Origin: Burkholderiaceae bacterium
GTDB taxonomy: Bacteria; Pseudomonadota; Gammaproteobacteria; Burkholderiales; Burkholderiaceae
Direction: 5' to 3'
DNA: 6,827 nt
Assembly (NCBI GenBank): GCA_023253905.1
Contig: JALREG010000378.1
Span: 1 to 6,827, forward strand
The notes under the pieces are model-generated. The model had not been told where the DNA came from, searched no databases, and saw nothing but the letters and a program-made list of their open reading frames with translations. The translations under genes were made by a program, and so were the position numbers. Shown piece after piece: positions 1 through 6,123 of this stretch (the first letter of the stretch is position 1; each line of letters starts with the position of its first letter).

Positions 1-2
1 AA

Positions 3-137
3 ATGCTGGTGGGCTACGCCGCCCTATTGATCGACCTGGGCCAGCCAGAGCGTGCGTCCGCGCTGCTGGACCAGGCTGCAGTCGAGGCCCCAGCAGGCGG
101 GCTGGTCGATGCGTCCGTGGACCGCATCTTCGAACTG
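3..137 (+). other. Possible tetratricopeptide-repeat coding fragment antisense to the NusB frame
   Basis: The plus strand is open from position 3. Its first 30 codons fit the TPR consensus spacing: small A6, L9, G13, A18, L22, A25 and P30, matching consensus positions 8, 11, 15, 20, 24, 27 and 32. The text includes [18 protein letters not shown]. The next residues (to about position 137) also read like an ordinary soluble protein. This coincides with the stretch where the minus-strand NusB frame stops looking like NusB. It may be the end of a different gene joined here by rearrangement or misassembly, or a chance antisense frame, which is common in GC-rich DNA. The frame runs on antisense to real nusB and ribH sequence until 470, so that distal part is certainly not meaningful. 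Low confidence. Confidence 0.25.
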
Positions 138-266
138 CAGATGCGCTTCGATGGCGCCCGCTTCACTGCCATTGAGCAGCCACTCATAGAGGCCCTGAAG
201 CGCAAGCTCACGCGAACGCCGTCGCGCGCTCTTGGCAGGCGTACCTCGGCCAGCGGGCTGATTCAA
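24..266 (-). CDS. nusB: Transcription antitermination factor NusB, N-terminal part only; frame ends early
   Basis: NusB binds boxA RNA with NusE (ribosomal protein S10) and supports antitermination on rRNA operons. The first 43 or so residues look like NusB: residues 12-26 ([15 protein letters not shown]) form the basic, arginine-rich first helix, followed by [17 protein letters not shown]. After about residue 44 (below position 137) the resemblance fades, with unusual Cys and Trp residues, and an in-frame TAG at 24-26 ends the protein at 80 residues. NusB is normally about 140 or more. The start is a TTG (264-266) overlapping the ribH stop as TTGA, which suggests translational coupling; no other start codon lies before the conserved helix. 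NusB after ribH is the usual order. Either the gene is broken, the sequence has an error near its edge, or the first ~135 bases are a chimeric join. The NusB identity of the N-terminus is fairly sure; the integrity of the gene is not. Confidence 0.7.
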   Translation of the reverse strand: MNQPAGRGTPAKSARRRSRELALQGLYEWLLNGSEAGAIEAHLQFEDAVHGRIDQPACWGLDCSLVQQRGRTLWLAQVDQ

Positions 267-775
267 TCGCGCGCCCCGTTCTCGAGTGCCCAGCTGATAT
301 CGTCGGCGGGTTCGAAATCATCGAGCCAATCGGACAGCCTTGCCATTTCAATGGCCACACGTGCGGCCTCGGCGCCCTTGACCAGCGCGCGCACCATTGC
401 CTGCTCGTCGGTGTTGGTGGTGAGCACCGCATTGGCCACCGGCACACCGAACTCCGTGGCAACGTCCTGAATGCCCCGGCCGGATTCATTGGCGACCAGC
501 TCGAAGTGATAGGTTTCACCGCGAATGACCGCACCGAGCGCGATCAGCGCGTCGAACGAACCGGTACCGGCCATGCGGTGAAGCACGAAGGGGATTTCCA
601 GCGCCCCGGGCACCGAGCAGAGCACGATGTCGTCATCGCTTACCCCCAGCCTTGCAAGCTCAGCCAGACACGCTTCGCGAAGCGCCGTGCAGACAGGCTC
701 GTTGAACCGGGACTGAACGATGCCAATTCGCAGCGCCTCGCCGTCGGGCTCAGCCTGGAATAGATCAACCGACAT
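263..775 (-). CDS. ribH: 6,7-dimethyl-8-ribityllumazine synthase (RibH)
   Basis: RibH condenses 5-amino-6-ribitylamino-uracil with 3,4-dihydroxy-2-butanone 4-phosphate to give lumazine, the penultimate step of riboflavin synthesis, in the cytoplasm. The 170-residue product has the family landmarks: SRFNE at 22-26, VPGALEIP at 55-62, and [14 protein letters not shown] from 79 with His90 as the expected catalytic acid-base, followed by the TTNTDEQA segment of the C-terminal half. The length fits the family (about 150-170). The ATG at 773-775 is chosen over a start 16 codons upstream because a good Shine-Dalgarno (AGGGAGA, complement of 781-787) lies 5 nt before it and MSVDLFQ begins like a RibH N-terminus. 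The start overlaps the end of ribBA by 11 bp, and the stop overlaps the TTG start of nusB, so it sits mid-operon. No truncation or missing key residue was seen. Confidence 0.96.
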   Translation of the reverse strand: MSVDLFQAEPDGEALRIGIVQSRFNEPVCTALREACLAELARLGVSDDDIVLCSVPGALEIPFVLHRMAGTGSFDALIALGAVIRGETYHFELVANESGRGIQDVATEFGVPVANAVLTTNTDEQAMVRALVKGAEAARVAIEMARLSDWLDDFEPADDISWALENGARD

Positions 776-1904
776 TTGCTTCTCCCTGAAGGACTGGAGC
801 CTCGAACCCCGGCTCGGCCTCATGCGCGAAACCGGTGACTTCGAGCGAAAACCCGCCCATGCTGGGCAGCTTGACGGGCCGCGACAGCAGTCGCATGCGC
901 CCTACGCCAATGTCCCGCAGGATCTGCGCACCAATGCCGTATGAGCGCAGATCCATTTTCGGGCGACGCGCCGATTTGGGGGCGGCCTCCTCTGGACTGG
1001 CAAGCGGAATACCTGCGTTTGAGCAATTGAGCAGCACCAGCGCCCCGCAGCCCGAGGCGGCAATCGCCGCCAGCGCCTTGTGCACCGACCAGGAGTGACT
1101 GCCGCGCTTGGTATCGATGAGATCGATGGGCGAGGCCAGCTCCTGGACCCGCACCAATGCGTCGTTAGCAGGTCCGGGCTCGCCGCAGACCAGCGCCAGA
1201 TGGGCGCCACCCGCCGCGCGATCGCGATACGTGAGCATTCGGAATTCGCCGTGCACGGTCTGCACCGACGACACGCCGATCCGCTCGACCAGCGTCTCAT
1301 TCGCACTGCGGTAGCCGATCAGATCGGCGATGGTGCCGATTTTCAGGCCATGCGTGCGACCGAATTCAATGAGGTCGGGCAGTCGTGCCATCGTGCCGTC
1401 ATCGTTCATGATCTCGCAGATGACCGACGCCGGTTCAAAGCCAGCCAGCGACGCCAGATCGCAACCCGCCTCGGTATGGCCAGCCCGCACCAGCACGCCA
1501 CCTTTCTCGGCGCGTAGCGGAAACACATGCCCGGGCTGAACCAGGTCGGCGGGGCGCGCTTCGCGGGCAATTGCCGCCTGAATGGTACGCGCCCGATCGG
1601 CCGCCGAGATGCCAGTGCTGACCCCCTCAGCGGCCTCGATCGACACCGTGAATTTGGTGCCGTGGCGGGTGCCGTTTCGGCTGACCATCAGGGGAAGGTC
1701 CAGCTGTCGGCAACGGTCTTCGGTCAGCGTGAGGCAGATGAGACCACGGCCGAACCGGGCCATGAAATTGATTGCCTCGGGCGTGACGAACTCAGCCGCC
1801 AGCACCAGATCGCCTTCGTTCTCGCGATCTTCCTCGTCAACCAGAATCACCATTCGGCCGGCACGAATGTCGGCAATGATCTCGGAAATACTTGAAAGCG
1901 CCAT
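765..1904 (-). CDS. ribBA: 3,4-dihydroxy-2-butanone-4-phosphate synthase fused to a degenerate GTP cyclohydrolase II-like domain
   Basis: The N-terminal domain (about residues 5-200) converts ribulose 5-phosphate to DHBP and formate, the four-carbon donor for RibH. It shows the acidic active-site loop [10 protein letters not shown] (23-32), the GISAADRA segment (98-105), RAGHTEA (140-146) and GTIADLI (190-196). The C-terminal domain (about 205-370) is homologous to GTP cyclohydrolase II, but where active RibA has zinc cysteines (C-x2-GD-x7-CDC) it reads [18 protein letters not shown] with no cysteine. The REGRGIGL segment of active RibA is also absent, although [12 protein letters not shown] is retained. 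This matches the RibB-plus-inactive-RibA layout known from many Proteobacteria (called RibBX). The 379-residue length fits. Inference: it supplies DHBP synthase only, and a true RibA must be encoded elsewhere. It begins 9 bp after the riboflavin synthase stop with no strong Shine-Dalgarno, suggesting coupled translation. Databases usually label it ribBA or ribB. Confidence 0.93.
   Translation of the reverse strand: MALSSISEIIADIRAGRMVILVDEEDRENEGDLVLAAEFVTPEAINFMARFGRGLICLTLTEDRCRQLDLPLMVSRNGTRHGTKFTVSIEAAEGVSTGISAADRARTIQAAIAREARPADLVQPGHVFPLRAEKGGVLVRAGHTEAGCDLASLAGFEPASVICEIMNDDGTMARLPDLIEFGRTHGLKIGTIADLIGYRSANETLVERIGVSSVQTVHGEFRMLTYRDRAAGGAHLALVCGEPGPANDALVRVQELASPIDLIDTKRGSHSWSVHKALAAIAASGCGALVLLNCSNAGIPLASPEEAAPKSARRPKMDLRSYGIGAQILRDIGVGRMRLLSRPVKLPSMGGFSLEVTGFAHEAEPGFEAPVLQGEANVG
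781..787 (-). promoter_or_regulatory. Shine-Dalgarno of ribH inside the ribBA coding end
   Basis: The minus strand reads AGGGAGA, 5 nt before the ATG at 775-773. It lies within the last codons of ribBA, which ends at 765, so ribH translation starts inside the upstream gene. This site decides the ribH start against the longer in-frame alternative beginning at 823. Confidence 0.7.
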
Positions 1905-1913
1905 GATCGGATT

Positions 1914-2552
1914 CTACGCCGCGGGGTGGGGGGCACTCGCCGACACGCCTTCGCCCGCGGTGAGCAGGCGCTCGCAGTATCGAGCGATCAGGTCGATCTC
2001 GAGGTTGACCTGAGCACCCGGCTTCAGATGCTTCAAGGTGGTGACCGCGATGGTGTGCGGAATCAGGTTGATGGCGAAGTCGGTGCCTGCGGGTGAGTCA
2101 TCAACCTTATTCACGGTGAGGCTCACGCCGTTCACGGTGATCGAGCCCTTGTAGGCCAGATAGCGGCCCAGCCCGACTGGCGCCCTGACCACCAGTAACC
2201 AGGATTCACCCACCGCTTCAAAGCGACGTACCTCGCCCAGACCGTCGACATGCCCCGACACCAGGTGGCCGCCCAGCCGGTCCGCGAGCCGGAGCGATTT
2301 TTCAAGGTTGACCTCACCCGGCTGCGCGAGTCCGACTGTGCGCGCGAGGCTCTCGGCCGAGACGTCAAATGACAGACGGTTTCCGGCAATCGCCACCACC
2401 GTCATGCAGGCGCCCTGAATGGCGATCGAATCACCGATGACGACGTCGTCCAACCCCAGCGCGCCGGCATCAACCACCAGTCGCATACCAGTGGACCCCA
2501 GTGGCTCGCAGCGCTCAATGCGGCCGACTGCCGCGACGATTCCGGTAAACAT
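1914..2552 (-). CDS. ribE: Riboflavin synthase alpha chain
   Basis: This enzyme dismutates two lumazine molecules into riboflavin and a pyrimidine that RibH reuses, the final step of the pathway. The 212-residue protein has the expected two lumazine-binding repeats. The first begins with the diagnostic MFTGIV at residue 1 and has GACMTVV at 47-53. The linker GGHLVSGHVDG (94-104) opens the second repeat, which carries YKGSITVNGVSLTV (134-147) and IPHTIAVTTL. The C-terminus after ERLLTAG is low in complexity. The start is secure because MFTGI is the family N-terminus. Upstream the minus strand reads GGGAATCAGGAAATG, giving a GGGAA Shine-Dalgarno about 7 nt away or an AGGA too close to the start. 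It follows ribD by 18 bp. The gene is called ribE or ribC depending on the species convention. Confidence 0.96.
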   Translation of the reverse strand: MFTGIVAAVGRIERCEPLGSTGMRLVVDAGALGLDDVVIGDSIAIQGACMTVVAIAGNRLSFDVSAESLARTVGLAQPGEVNLEKSLRLADRLGGHLVSGHVDGLGEVRRFEAVGESWLLVVRAPVGLGRYLAYKGSITVNGVSLTVNKVDDSPAGTDFAINLIPHTIAVTTLKHLKPGAQVNLEIDLIARYCERLLTAGEGVSASAPHPAA

Positions 2553-2570
2553 TTCCTGATTCCCAAAAAG

Positions 2571-3662
2571 TCAGCTGGTGCGCGCAACGCGGGCGAGCAG
2601 CCGGACGTCGTTACCCAATCGCTCAACGGACTGCAGCTCGAGCGCGAGCCGCTCATCGAGCGAAGCCACCGCCTCAAGTTCGAACATCGGGCGTCCGCTG
2701 CCCAGAAGCGATGCGGACAAGTACACCAGCAGCTCGTCCACGCAGCGTTCGCGAAGGAGCGAAGCGTTCAGTTTGTGCCCCGCCTCGACATGGACCTCGT
2801 TGACGCCGCGCCCCGCGAGCGTTCGCATGAGCGCGGGCAGATCCACCTTGCCCGACGGGTTCGGAAGCGCCAGCACCTCGCAGCCGCGGTCACGCAGTTC
2901 GGCGGCCTTATCCGTGCGCTCGTGGGAGCAAACCACCAGCACATCGCCGCCCTTCAGCATTCGGGCCTGAAGATCCACTTCCAGCCGCGAATCCACCAGC
3001 ACCTTCAATGGCTGGCGCCGCACGCCCTCCAGCCGCGCGGTGAGTTGCGGGTCATCCTCGCGCACGGTGCCGATTCCCGTCAGGATGGCGCAGGCTCGGG
3101 CCCGCCAGCGATGGCCGTCCTCCCGCGCCGACTCGCCGGTGATCCATTGGCTGCGACCGTCCGGCAGCGCGGTGAATCCGTCAAGACTCGCGGCCACTTT
3201 CATCCTCACCCATGGCAGGCCTCGGGTCATCCGTGACACAAAGCCCGGATTGAGATCGGTCGCCTGCGCGCCGAGCAGCCCGCAGCGCACGTCAATGCCC
3301 GCCGCGCGAAGCCGCGTGAGCCCCTCGCCGTTCACCAGCGGGTTCGGGTCTTCCATGGCGGCAATCACCCGTGCCACCTTCGCCTCGATCAGCGCATCGG
3401 TACAGGGGGGCGTACGTCCATGGTGGCTGCAGGGCTCAAGCGTGAGATAGACGGTGGCGCCGCGGGAGCGGGCGCCTGCATGGGCAAGCGCAATCACCTC
3501 TGCATGAGGTTCACCGGCGCGTACATGCCACCCCTCTCCCACCATTTCACCGTCGCGCACCACCACGCAACCGACCCGTGGGTTGGGGGTGGTCGTGTCC
3601 ATGCCGCGCGCAGCCAGTTCGATGGCGCGCAGCATCCAGCGGTGGTCTTCGGAAGTGAACAT
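2571..3662 (-). CDS. ribD: Bifunctional diaminohydroxyphosphoribosylaminopyrimidine deaminase / 5-amino-6-(5-phosphoribosylamino)uracil reductase (RibD)
   Basis: RibD carries out the second and third steps of the pyrimidine branch of riboflavin synthesis: zinc-dependent deamination, then NADPH-dependent reduction of the ribose side chain. The deaminase domain (about 5-145) has TPNPRVGCVVV (25-35), HAE with His53 and Glu55, and PCSHHGRTPPC with Cys78 and Cys87, completing the zinc and catalytic set. The reductase domain (about 150-360) begins with KVAASLDGFTAL and has SQWITG, DDPQLTAR and VEAGHKLNASLL. In E. coli the first motif is SLDGRTA, so Arg to Phe is a small deviation. The 363-residue length is normal. 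The ATG at 3660-3662 is supported by the MFTSEDHRWM start, typical of the family, although no clear Shine-Dalgarno precedes it. It is the first gene of the rib operon and faces a divergent gene across a 268-bp region. Confidence 0.96.
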   Translation of the reverse strand: MFTSEDHRWMLRAIELAARGMDTTTPNPRVGCVVVRDGEMVGEGWHVRAGEPHAEVIALAHAGARSRGATVYLTLEPCSHHGRTPPCTDALIEAKVARVIAAMEDPNPLVNGEGLTRLRAAGIDVRCGLLGAQATDLNPGFVSRMTRGLPWVRMKVAASLDGFTALPDGRSQWITGESAREDGHRWRARACAILTGIGTVREDDPQLTARLEGVRRQPLKVLVDSRLEVDLQARMLKGGDVLVVCSHERTDKAAELRDRGCEVLALPNPSGKVDLPALMRTLAGRGVNEVHVEAGHKLNASLLRERCVDELLVYLSASLLGSGRPMFELEAVASLDERLALELQSVERLGNDVRLLARVARTS

Positions 3663-3715
3663 CGGGCAGGCCGTAAGCCGCGGGCGGACCCCGGCCGGAA
3701 AAATGCAGGAGCGCG

Positions 3716-3721
3716 ATTATC
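3716..3721 (-). promoter_or_regulatory. Candidate -10 element for the rib operon
   Basis: The minus strand reads GATAAT within GGGTGATAATCGCG, five of six matches to TATAAT, about 54 nt before the ribD start codon. It is one of the few AT-rich spots in the intergenic region. No good -35 lies 17 nt upstream (it reads CGAGGG), so the call rests on the -10 alone. Confidence 0.3.
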
Positions 3722-3750
3722 ACCCGAGCGGCGATACCCCCTCGGCGCGC

Positions 3751-3770
3751 CCACCGCGGGACCGCTGTGG
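3751..3770. repeat. Imperfect inverted repeat in the divergent intergenic region
   Basis: The sequence begins CCAC and ends GTGG, with a second GCG/CGC pairing inside after one C-T mismatch. It could form a short GC hairpin in either transcript or be an operator-like site. In such GC-rich DNA it may arise by chance. Nothing like a U-tract follows, so it is not called a terminator. Confidence 0.25.
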
Positions 3771-3883
3771 GGCCGCTTTGGGACGGCGGCGGGACCACCG
3801 CAGCCCCGACTCGGTTCCATCCCGCCCCGCCGCCCCAGCACCCGCCCGCGACACGCTGCCGGTCAACACCGCGCGCCGGGCAC

Positions 3884-3889
3884 TACAAT
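3884..3889 (+). promoter_or_regulatory. Candidate -10 element for the plus-strand thiamine-diphosphate enzyme gene
   Basis: TACAAT, five of six matches to TATAAT, sits in CACTACAATGCC. It would start transcription near position 3896 and leave a leader of about 35 nt carrying the Shine-Dalgarno. The expected -35 position (around 3861-3866, GGTCAA) is a poor match to TTGACA. Its position supports the downstream start at 3931 over longer in-frame starts that would begin upstream of it. Confidence 0.4.
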
Positions 3890-3919
3890 GCCGCGACGCT
3901 TCGCATCGCCGGTTGCCCT

Positions 3920-3923
3920 GGAG
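3920..3923 (+). promoter_or_regulatory. Shine-Dalgarno of the thiamine-diphosphate enzyme gene
   Basis: GGAG within CTGGAGATCGACA lies 7 nt before the ATG at 3931. The frame is open much further upstream (to 3583), so this site together with the family N-terminus fixes the start. Confidence 0.65.
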
Positions 3924-3930
3924 ATCGACA

Positions 3931-5640
3931 ATGAGTTCCGCCCACGACCACACGCCGGTATCCATCGGCGGCCACCTTCTCGCCGACGCCCTCCTCGCAC
4001 AAGGCGTCGACACCATTTACGGCGTGCCGGGCGAGAGTTACCTCGCCGTGCTTGACGGATTGTGGCGTCATCGCGAAACCATCCGGTTCGTGATCTGCCG
4101 GCAGGAGGGCGGGGCGGCGTTCATGGCCGATGCCACGGCAAAACTCACCGGCAAGCCCGGCGTCGTGATGGTGACCCGCGGCCCAGGCGCTACCAACGCC
4201 TCCATCGGTGTGCATGCCGCACACCAGGATTCGGTACCGATGGTGCTCCTCATCGGGCAGGTCGGCTCCGACTTCGCCGACCGTGAAGCCTTCCAGGAGA
4301 TGGATTACCGGCGGATGTTTGCGCCCATGGCCAAGTGGGTGGCCCAGATCGAACGCGCTGACCGCATTCCTGAGTACATTGCCCACGCCTTTCAGGTGGC
4401 CACCAGCGGCCGGATGGGCCCGGTGGTGCTCGCGCTCCCCGAGGACATGCTGGCCGCCCCGGCCGAAGCGCCCGCCGCGGCCATGCACCGGCCGGTGCGC
4501 GCCGCGCCCGCGCCCGCCCAGCTGGCGGAGCTGACACAGCGGCTCGCCGCCGCCCAGCGTCCCATTGTGATCCTGGGCGGCACCGGCTGGAACGCGCAGG
4601 CCTGCGCCGACATCAGGCAGTTCGTCGAAGCCAACCATCTGCCCGTCACCTGCGCATTCCGGTTTCAGGATCTTTACGACAATCGGCTGCCGAACTACGT
4701 GGGCGACGTCGGTATCGGCATCAACCCGCGCCTGGCCGAACGGGTCCGCGAGTCCGACCTCGTCATTGCCATCGGCCCGCGCCTGGGCGAAATGACCACC
4801 TCGGGCTACACGCTTTTTCAGGCGCCGCGACCCGCCCAGCCGCTCATCCATGTTCATGCCGGCGTCGACGAACTTGGTACGGTTTATCAGGCTGATCTGA
4901 TGATCGCCTCGGGCATGCCTGAGATTGCGACGGCGCTCTCAGGCCTGCGCGTGAATGCTTTGGCCTGGGCGTCCCAACTGGCACTGGCGCGCGCCGACTA
5001 CGAGGCCTGGCAAGGCCGCCCCCCGCTCTATCAGGGCATCGACCCCGATCTCGACCTCTGGCAGGTGATGCGCACGCTTTCAACCGTGGTGCCCGCCAAC
5101 ACCATCGTTACCAATGGCGCAGGCAATTTCGCCACCTGGGCACATCGCTTCTGGCCCTACGCGGGACTGCGCACCCAGCTCGCAAGCACCTCGGGCTCCA
5201 TGGGCTATGGCGTGCCCGCGGCAGTTGCCGCCAGCATCGTGGCGCCTGACCGCACGGTGGTGTGCGTGGCGGGCGATGGCGACTTCCTCATGACCGGGCA
5301 GGAGCTTGCGACGGCCGTCCAGCACGGCGGCGCCCCTCTGGTAATCGTGTTCAACAACAGCATGTACGGCACGATCCGCATGCATCAGGAGCGCGAATAC
5401 CCCGAGCGCGTGCATGGCACCCGCCTGGTCAATCCTGATTTTGCGCGCTACTGCGAGGCTTTTGGCGGCTTTGGCGCACGCGTGGCGCGCACCGGTGAGT
5501 TTGAGCCAGCCCTCAGGGCGGCTCTCGATTTCATGGCCCGCGAGCGCCGACCCGCGCTGATCGAACTCACCGTTGACCCGCAGCACATCACGCCCAACCA
5601 GTCGCTTGAAAAGATCAGCAGAGCTGCCAAGGCGCGCTGA
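3931..5640 (+). CDS. Thiamine-diphosphate-dependent enzyme, acetolactate synthase superfamily, substrate unknown
   Basis: The 569-residue protein has the three-domain plan of this superfamily. The PYR domain (about 11-175) has VPGES (32-36) and CRQEGGAAFMA (56-66), where Glu59 is the expected cofactor-activating glutamate, then RGPGATN. The central domain is about 195-340, with RPIVILGG from 209 and GPRLGEMTTSGY (282-293). The PP domain (about 395-545) has SGSMGYGVPAA from 421 and the magnesium/ThDP motif GDG (448-450) to NN (475-476). It should cleave or form a bond next to a 2-oxo acid carbonyl. True acetolactate synthases read LGMVRQWQ after NN; here it is YGTIRMHQ (479-486), with His485 in place of Trp. 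They also have RFDDRVTG where this protein has RLGEMTTSG. No small regulatory subunit gene is adjacent. Databases often call such proteins acetolactate synthase, but I would not assign ilvB. It stands alone on the plus strand between nrdR and ribD. Start chosen by Shine-Dalgarno and alignment. Confidence 0.92.
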   Translation: MSSAHDHTPVSIGGHLLADALLAQGVDTIYGVPGESYLAVLDGLWRHRETIRFVICRQEGGAAFMADATAKLTGKPGVVMVTRGPGATNASIGVHAAHQDSVPMVLLIGQVGSDFADREAFQEMDYRRMFAPMAKWVAQIERADRIPEYIAHAFQVATSGRMGPVVLALPEDMLAAPAEAPAAAMHRPVRAAPAPAQLAELTQRLAAAQRPIVILGGTGWNAQACADIRQFVEANHLPVTCAFRFQDLYDNRLPNYVGDVGIGINPRLAERVRESDLVIAIGPRLGEMTTSGYTLFQAPRPAQPLIHVHAGVDELGTVYQADLMIASGMPEIATALSGLRVNALAWASQLALARADYEAWQGRPPLYQGIDPDLDLWQVMRTLSTVVPANTIVTNGAGNFATWAHRFWPYAGLRTQLASTSGSMGYGVPAAVAASIVAPDRTVVCVAGDGDFLMTGQELATAVQHGGAPLVIVFNNSMYGTIRMHQEREYPERVHGTRLVNPDFARYCEAFGGFGARVARTGEFEPALRAALDFMARERRPALIELTVDPQHITPNQSLEKISRAAKAR

Positions 5641-5647
5641 TCAGCGC
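5634..5647. repeat. 14-bp perfect palindrome over two abutting stop codons
   Basis: GCGCTGATCAGCGC is its own reverse complement, centred between 5640 and 5641. The plus-strand TGA (5638-5640) and the minus-strand TGA of nrdR (5641-5643) touch with no base between them. The inner six bases are palindromic by necessity; the outer four on each side arise because both genes end in GCGC-TGA. No U-tract follows on either strand, so it is not a classical terminator. Confidence 0.6.
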
Positions 5648-6099
5648 CGGCGCGGTCGGACCTCCTCGATCGCGTCGGCGAACTCATCCACATCTTCAAA
5701 GCTGCGATAGACCGAAGCAAAGCGCACATAGCCGATCTTGTCGAGCTTCTTCAGCTCTCGCATCACGAGTTCGCCCACGCGCTCGCTTCCCACCTCGCGC
5801 AGACCCAGCCCAAGCAGCCGCTCCTCGATGCGATGAATTGCTGCATCCACGGCCTCGGCGCTCACCGGTCGCTTTCGAAGCGCGAGCGACATCGAGGCCC
5901 GGAGTTTGCGGCGATCGAACTCGGCACGCATGCCGTTCCTCTTCACCAGGACCGGTAGCGCAAGCTCAACCCGCTCATAGGTGGTGAAACGCTTGTCGCA
6001 CTGCAGGCAACGACGCCTGCGCCTTGTGGAGGCGCCATCGTCGGTCTCGCGGGTTTCGACGACCTGCGTATCGGCGTGATCGCAGAACGGGCAGCGCAT
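5641..6099 (-). CDS. nrdR: Transcriptional repressor NrdR
   Basis: NrdR is an ATP/dATP-sensing repressor of ribonucleotide reductase operons. The 152-residue protein has the N-terminal zinc ribbon with Cys3, Cys6, Cys31 and Cys34 (MRCPFC and CLQC), then [10 protein letters not shown], and an ATP-cone domain (about 49-139) that begins [16 protein letters not shown] and includes [16 protein letters not shown]. Length and cysteine spacing are exactly as in the family. The ATG at 6097-6099 gives the invariant MRCPFC start. A strong Shine-Dalgarno (GGGAGG, complement of 6106-6111) lies 6 nt upstream. It follows glyA by 24 bp and is probably cotranscribed with it. I saw no obvious NrdR-box pair within the window, so its targets are presumably elsewhere. 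It ends tail to tail against the plus-strand gene. Confidence 0.97.
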   Translation of the reverse strand: MRCPFCDHADTQVVETRETDDGASTRRRRRCLQCDKRFTTYERVELALPVLVKRNGMRAEFDRRKLRASMSLALRKRPVSAEAVDAAIHRIEERLLGLGLREVGSERVGELVMRELKKLDKIGYVRFASVYRSFEDVDEFADAIEEVRPRRR

Positions 6100-6105
6100 G
6101 ATCGG

Positions 6106-6111
6106 CCTCCC
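6106..6111 (-). promoter_or_regulatory. Shine-Dalgarno of nrdR
   Basis: The minus strand reads GGGAGG, 6 nt before the nrdR ATG, within the 24-bp gap after glyA. It is a near-ideal match and gives nrdR independent translation initiation downstream of glyA. Confidence 0.7.
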
Positions 6112-6123
6112 GCCCCGCCGCGC

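Larger units (their letters stand above)
3663..3930. promoter_or_regulatory. Divergent intergenic region between ribD and the thiamine-diphosphate enzyme gene
   Basis: This 268-bp non-coding stretch is extremely rich in G and C, with several small inverted repeats: CCGGCCGG at 3691-3698 and an imperfect hairpin at 3751-3770. It must hold the promoters of both the rib operon (leftward) and the plus-strand gene (rightward). I looked on the minus strand for the conserved blocks of the FMN riboswitch that often precedes rib genes and did not recognise them. Open frames crossing the region lack family resemblance and are taken as chance frames. Confidence 0.55.

Noticed and set aside
776..823. Longer ribH start 16 codons upstream
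   Set aside because: The extension lies wholly inside the ribBA end, has no family resemblance, and the ATG at 773-775 has a good Shine-Dalgarno.
902..1306. Minus-strand frame overlapping the RibA-like half of ribBA
   Set aside because: It is a shifted reading of ribBA rich in Arg, Trp and Ser; the ribBA frame itself shows clear family sequence throughout.
3663..3715. Rho-independent terminator or attenuator suggested by CCGGCCGG next to an A-run (AAAAA at 3699-3703)
   Set aside because: The stem is only a short GC palindrome; read toward ribD the U-run precedes the stem rather than following it, and read the other way it gives A, not U.
3583..3930. N-terminal extension of the plus-strand ThDP enzyme in the same open frame
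   Set aside because: It runs antisense to the ribD start and through the likely promoter, is Arg/Pro-rich without domain character, and the ATG at 3931 has a Shine-Dalgarno and a normal family N-terminus.
3420..4055. Plus-strand open frame of 211 codons spanning the ribD start and the intergenic region
   Set aside because: It is antisense to conserved ribD sequence and then out of frame with the ThDP enzyme; its composition is Arg/Pro-rich without motifs.
3883..4857. Long minus-strand open frame (324 codons) antisense to the ThDP enzyme
   Set aside because: It is rich in Gly, His and Arg, has no recognisable motifs, and lies opposite a clearly conserved gene; such frames are common in GC-rich DNA.
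5080..5586. Minus-strand open frame of 168 codons opposite the C-terminal part of the ThDP enzyme
   Set aside because: Same reasoning: no family resemblance, and the plus strand carries the conserved GDG-NN motif through it.
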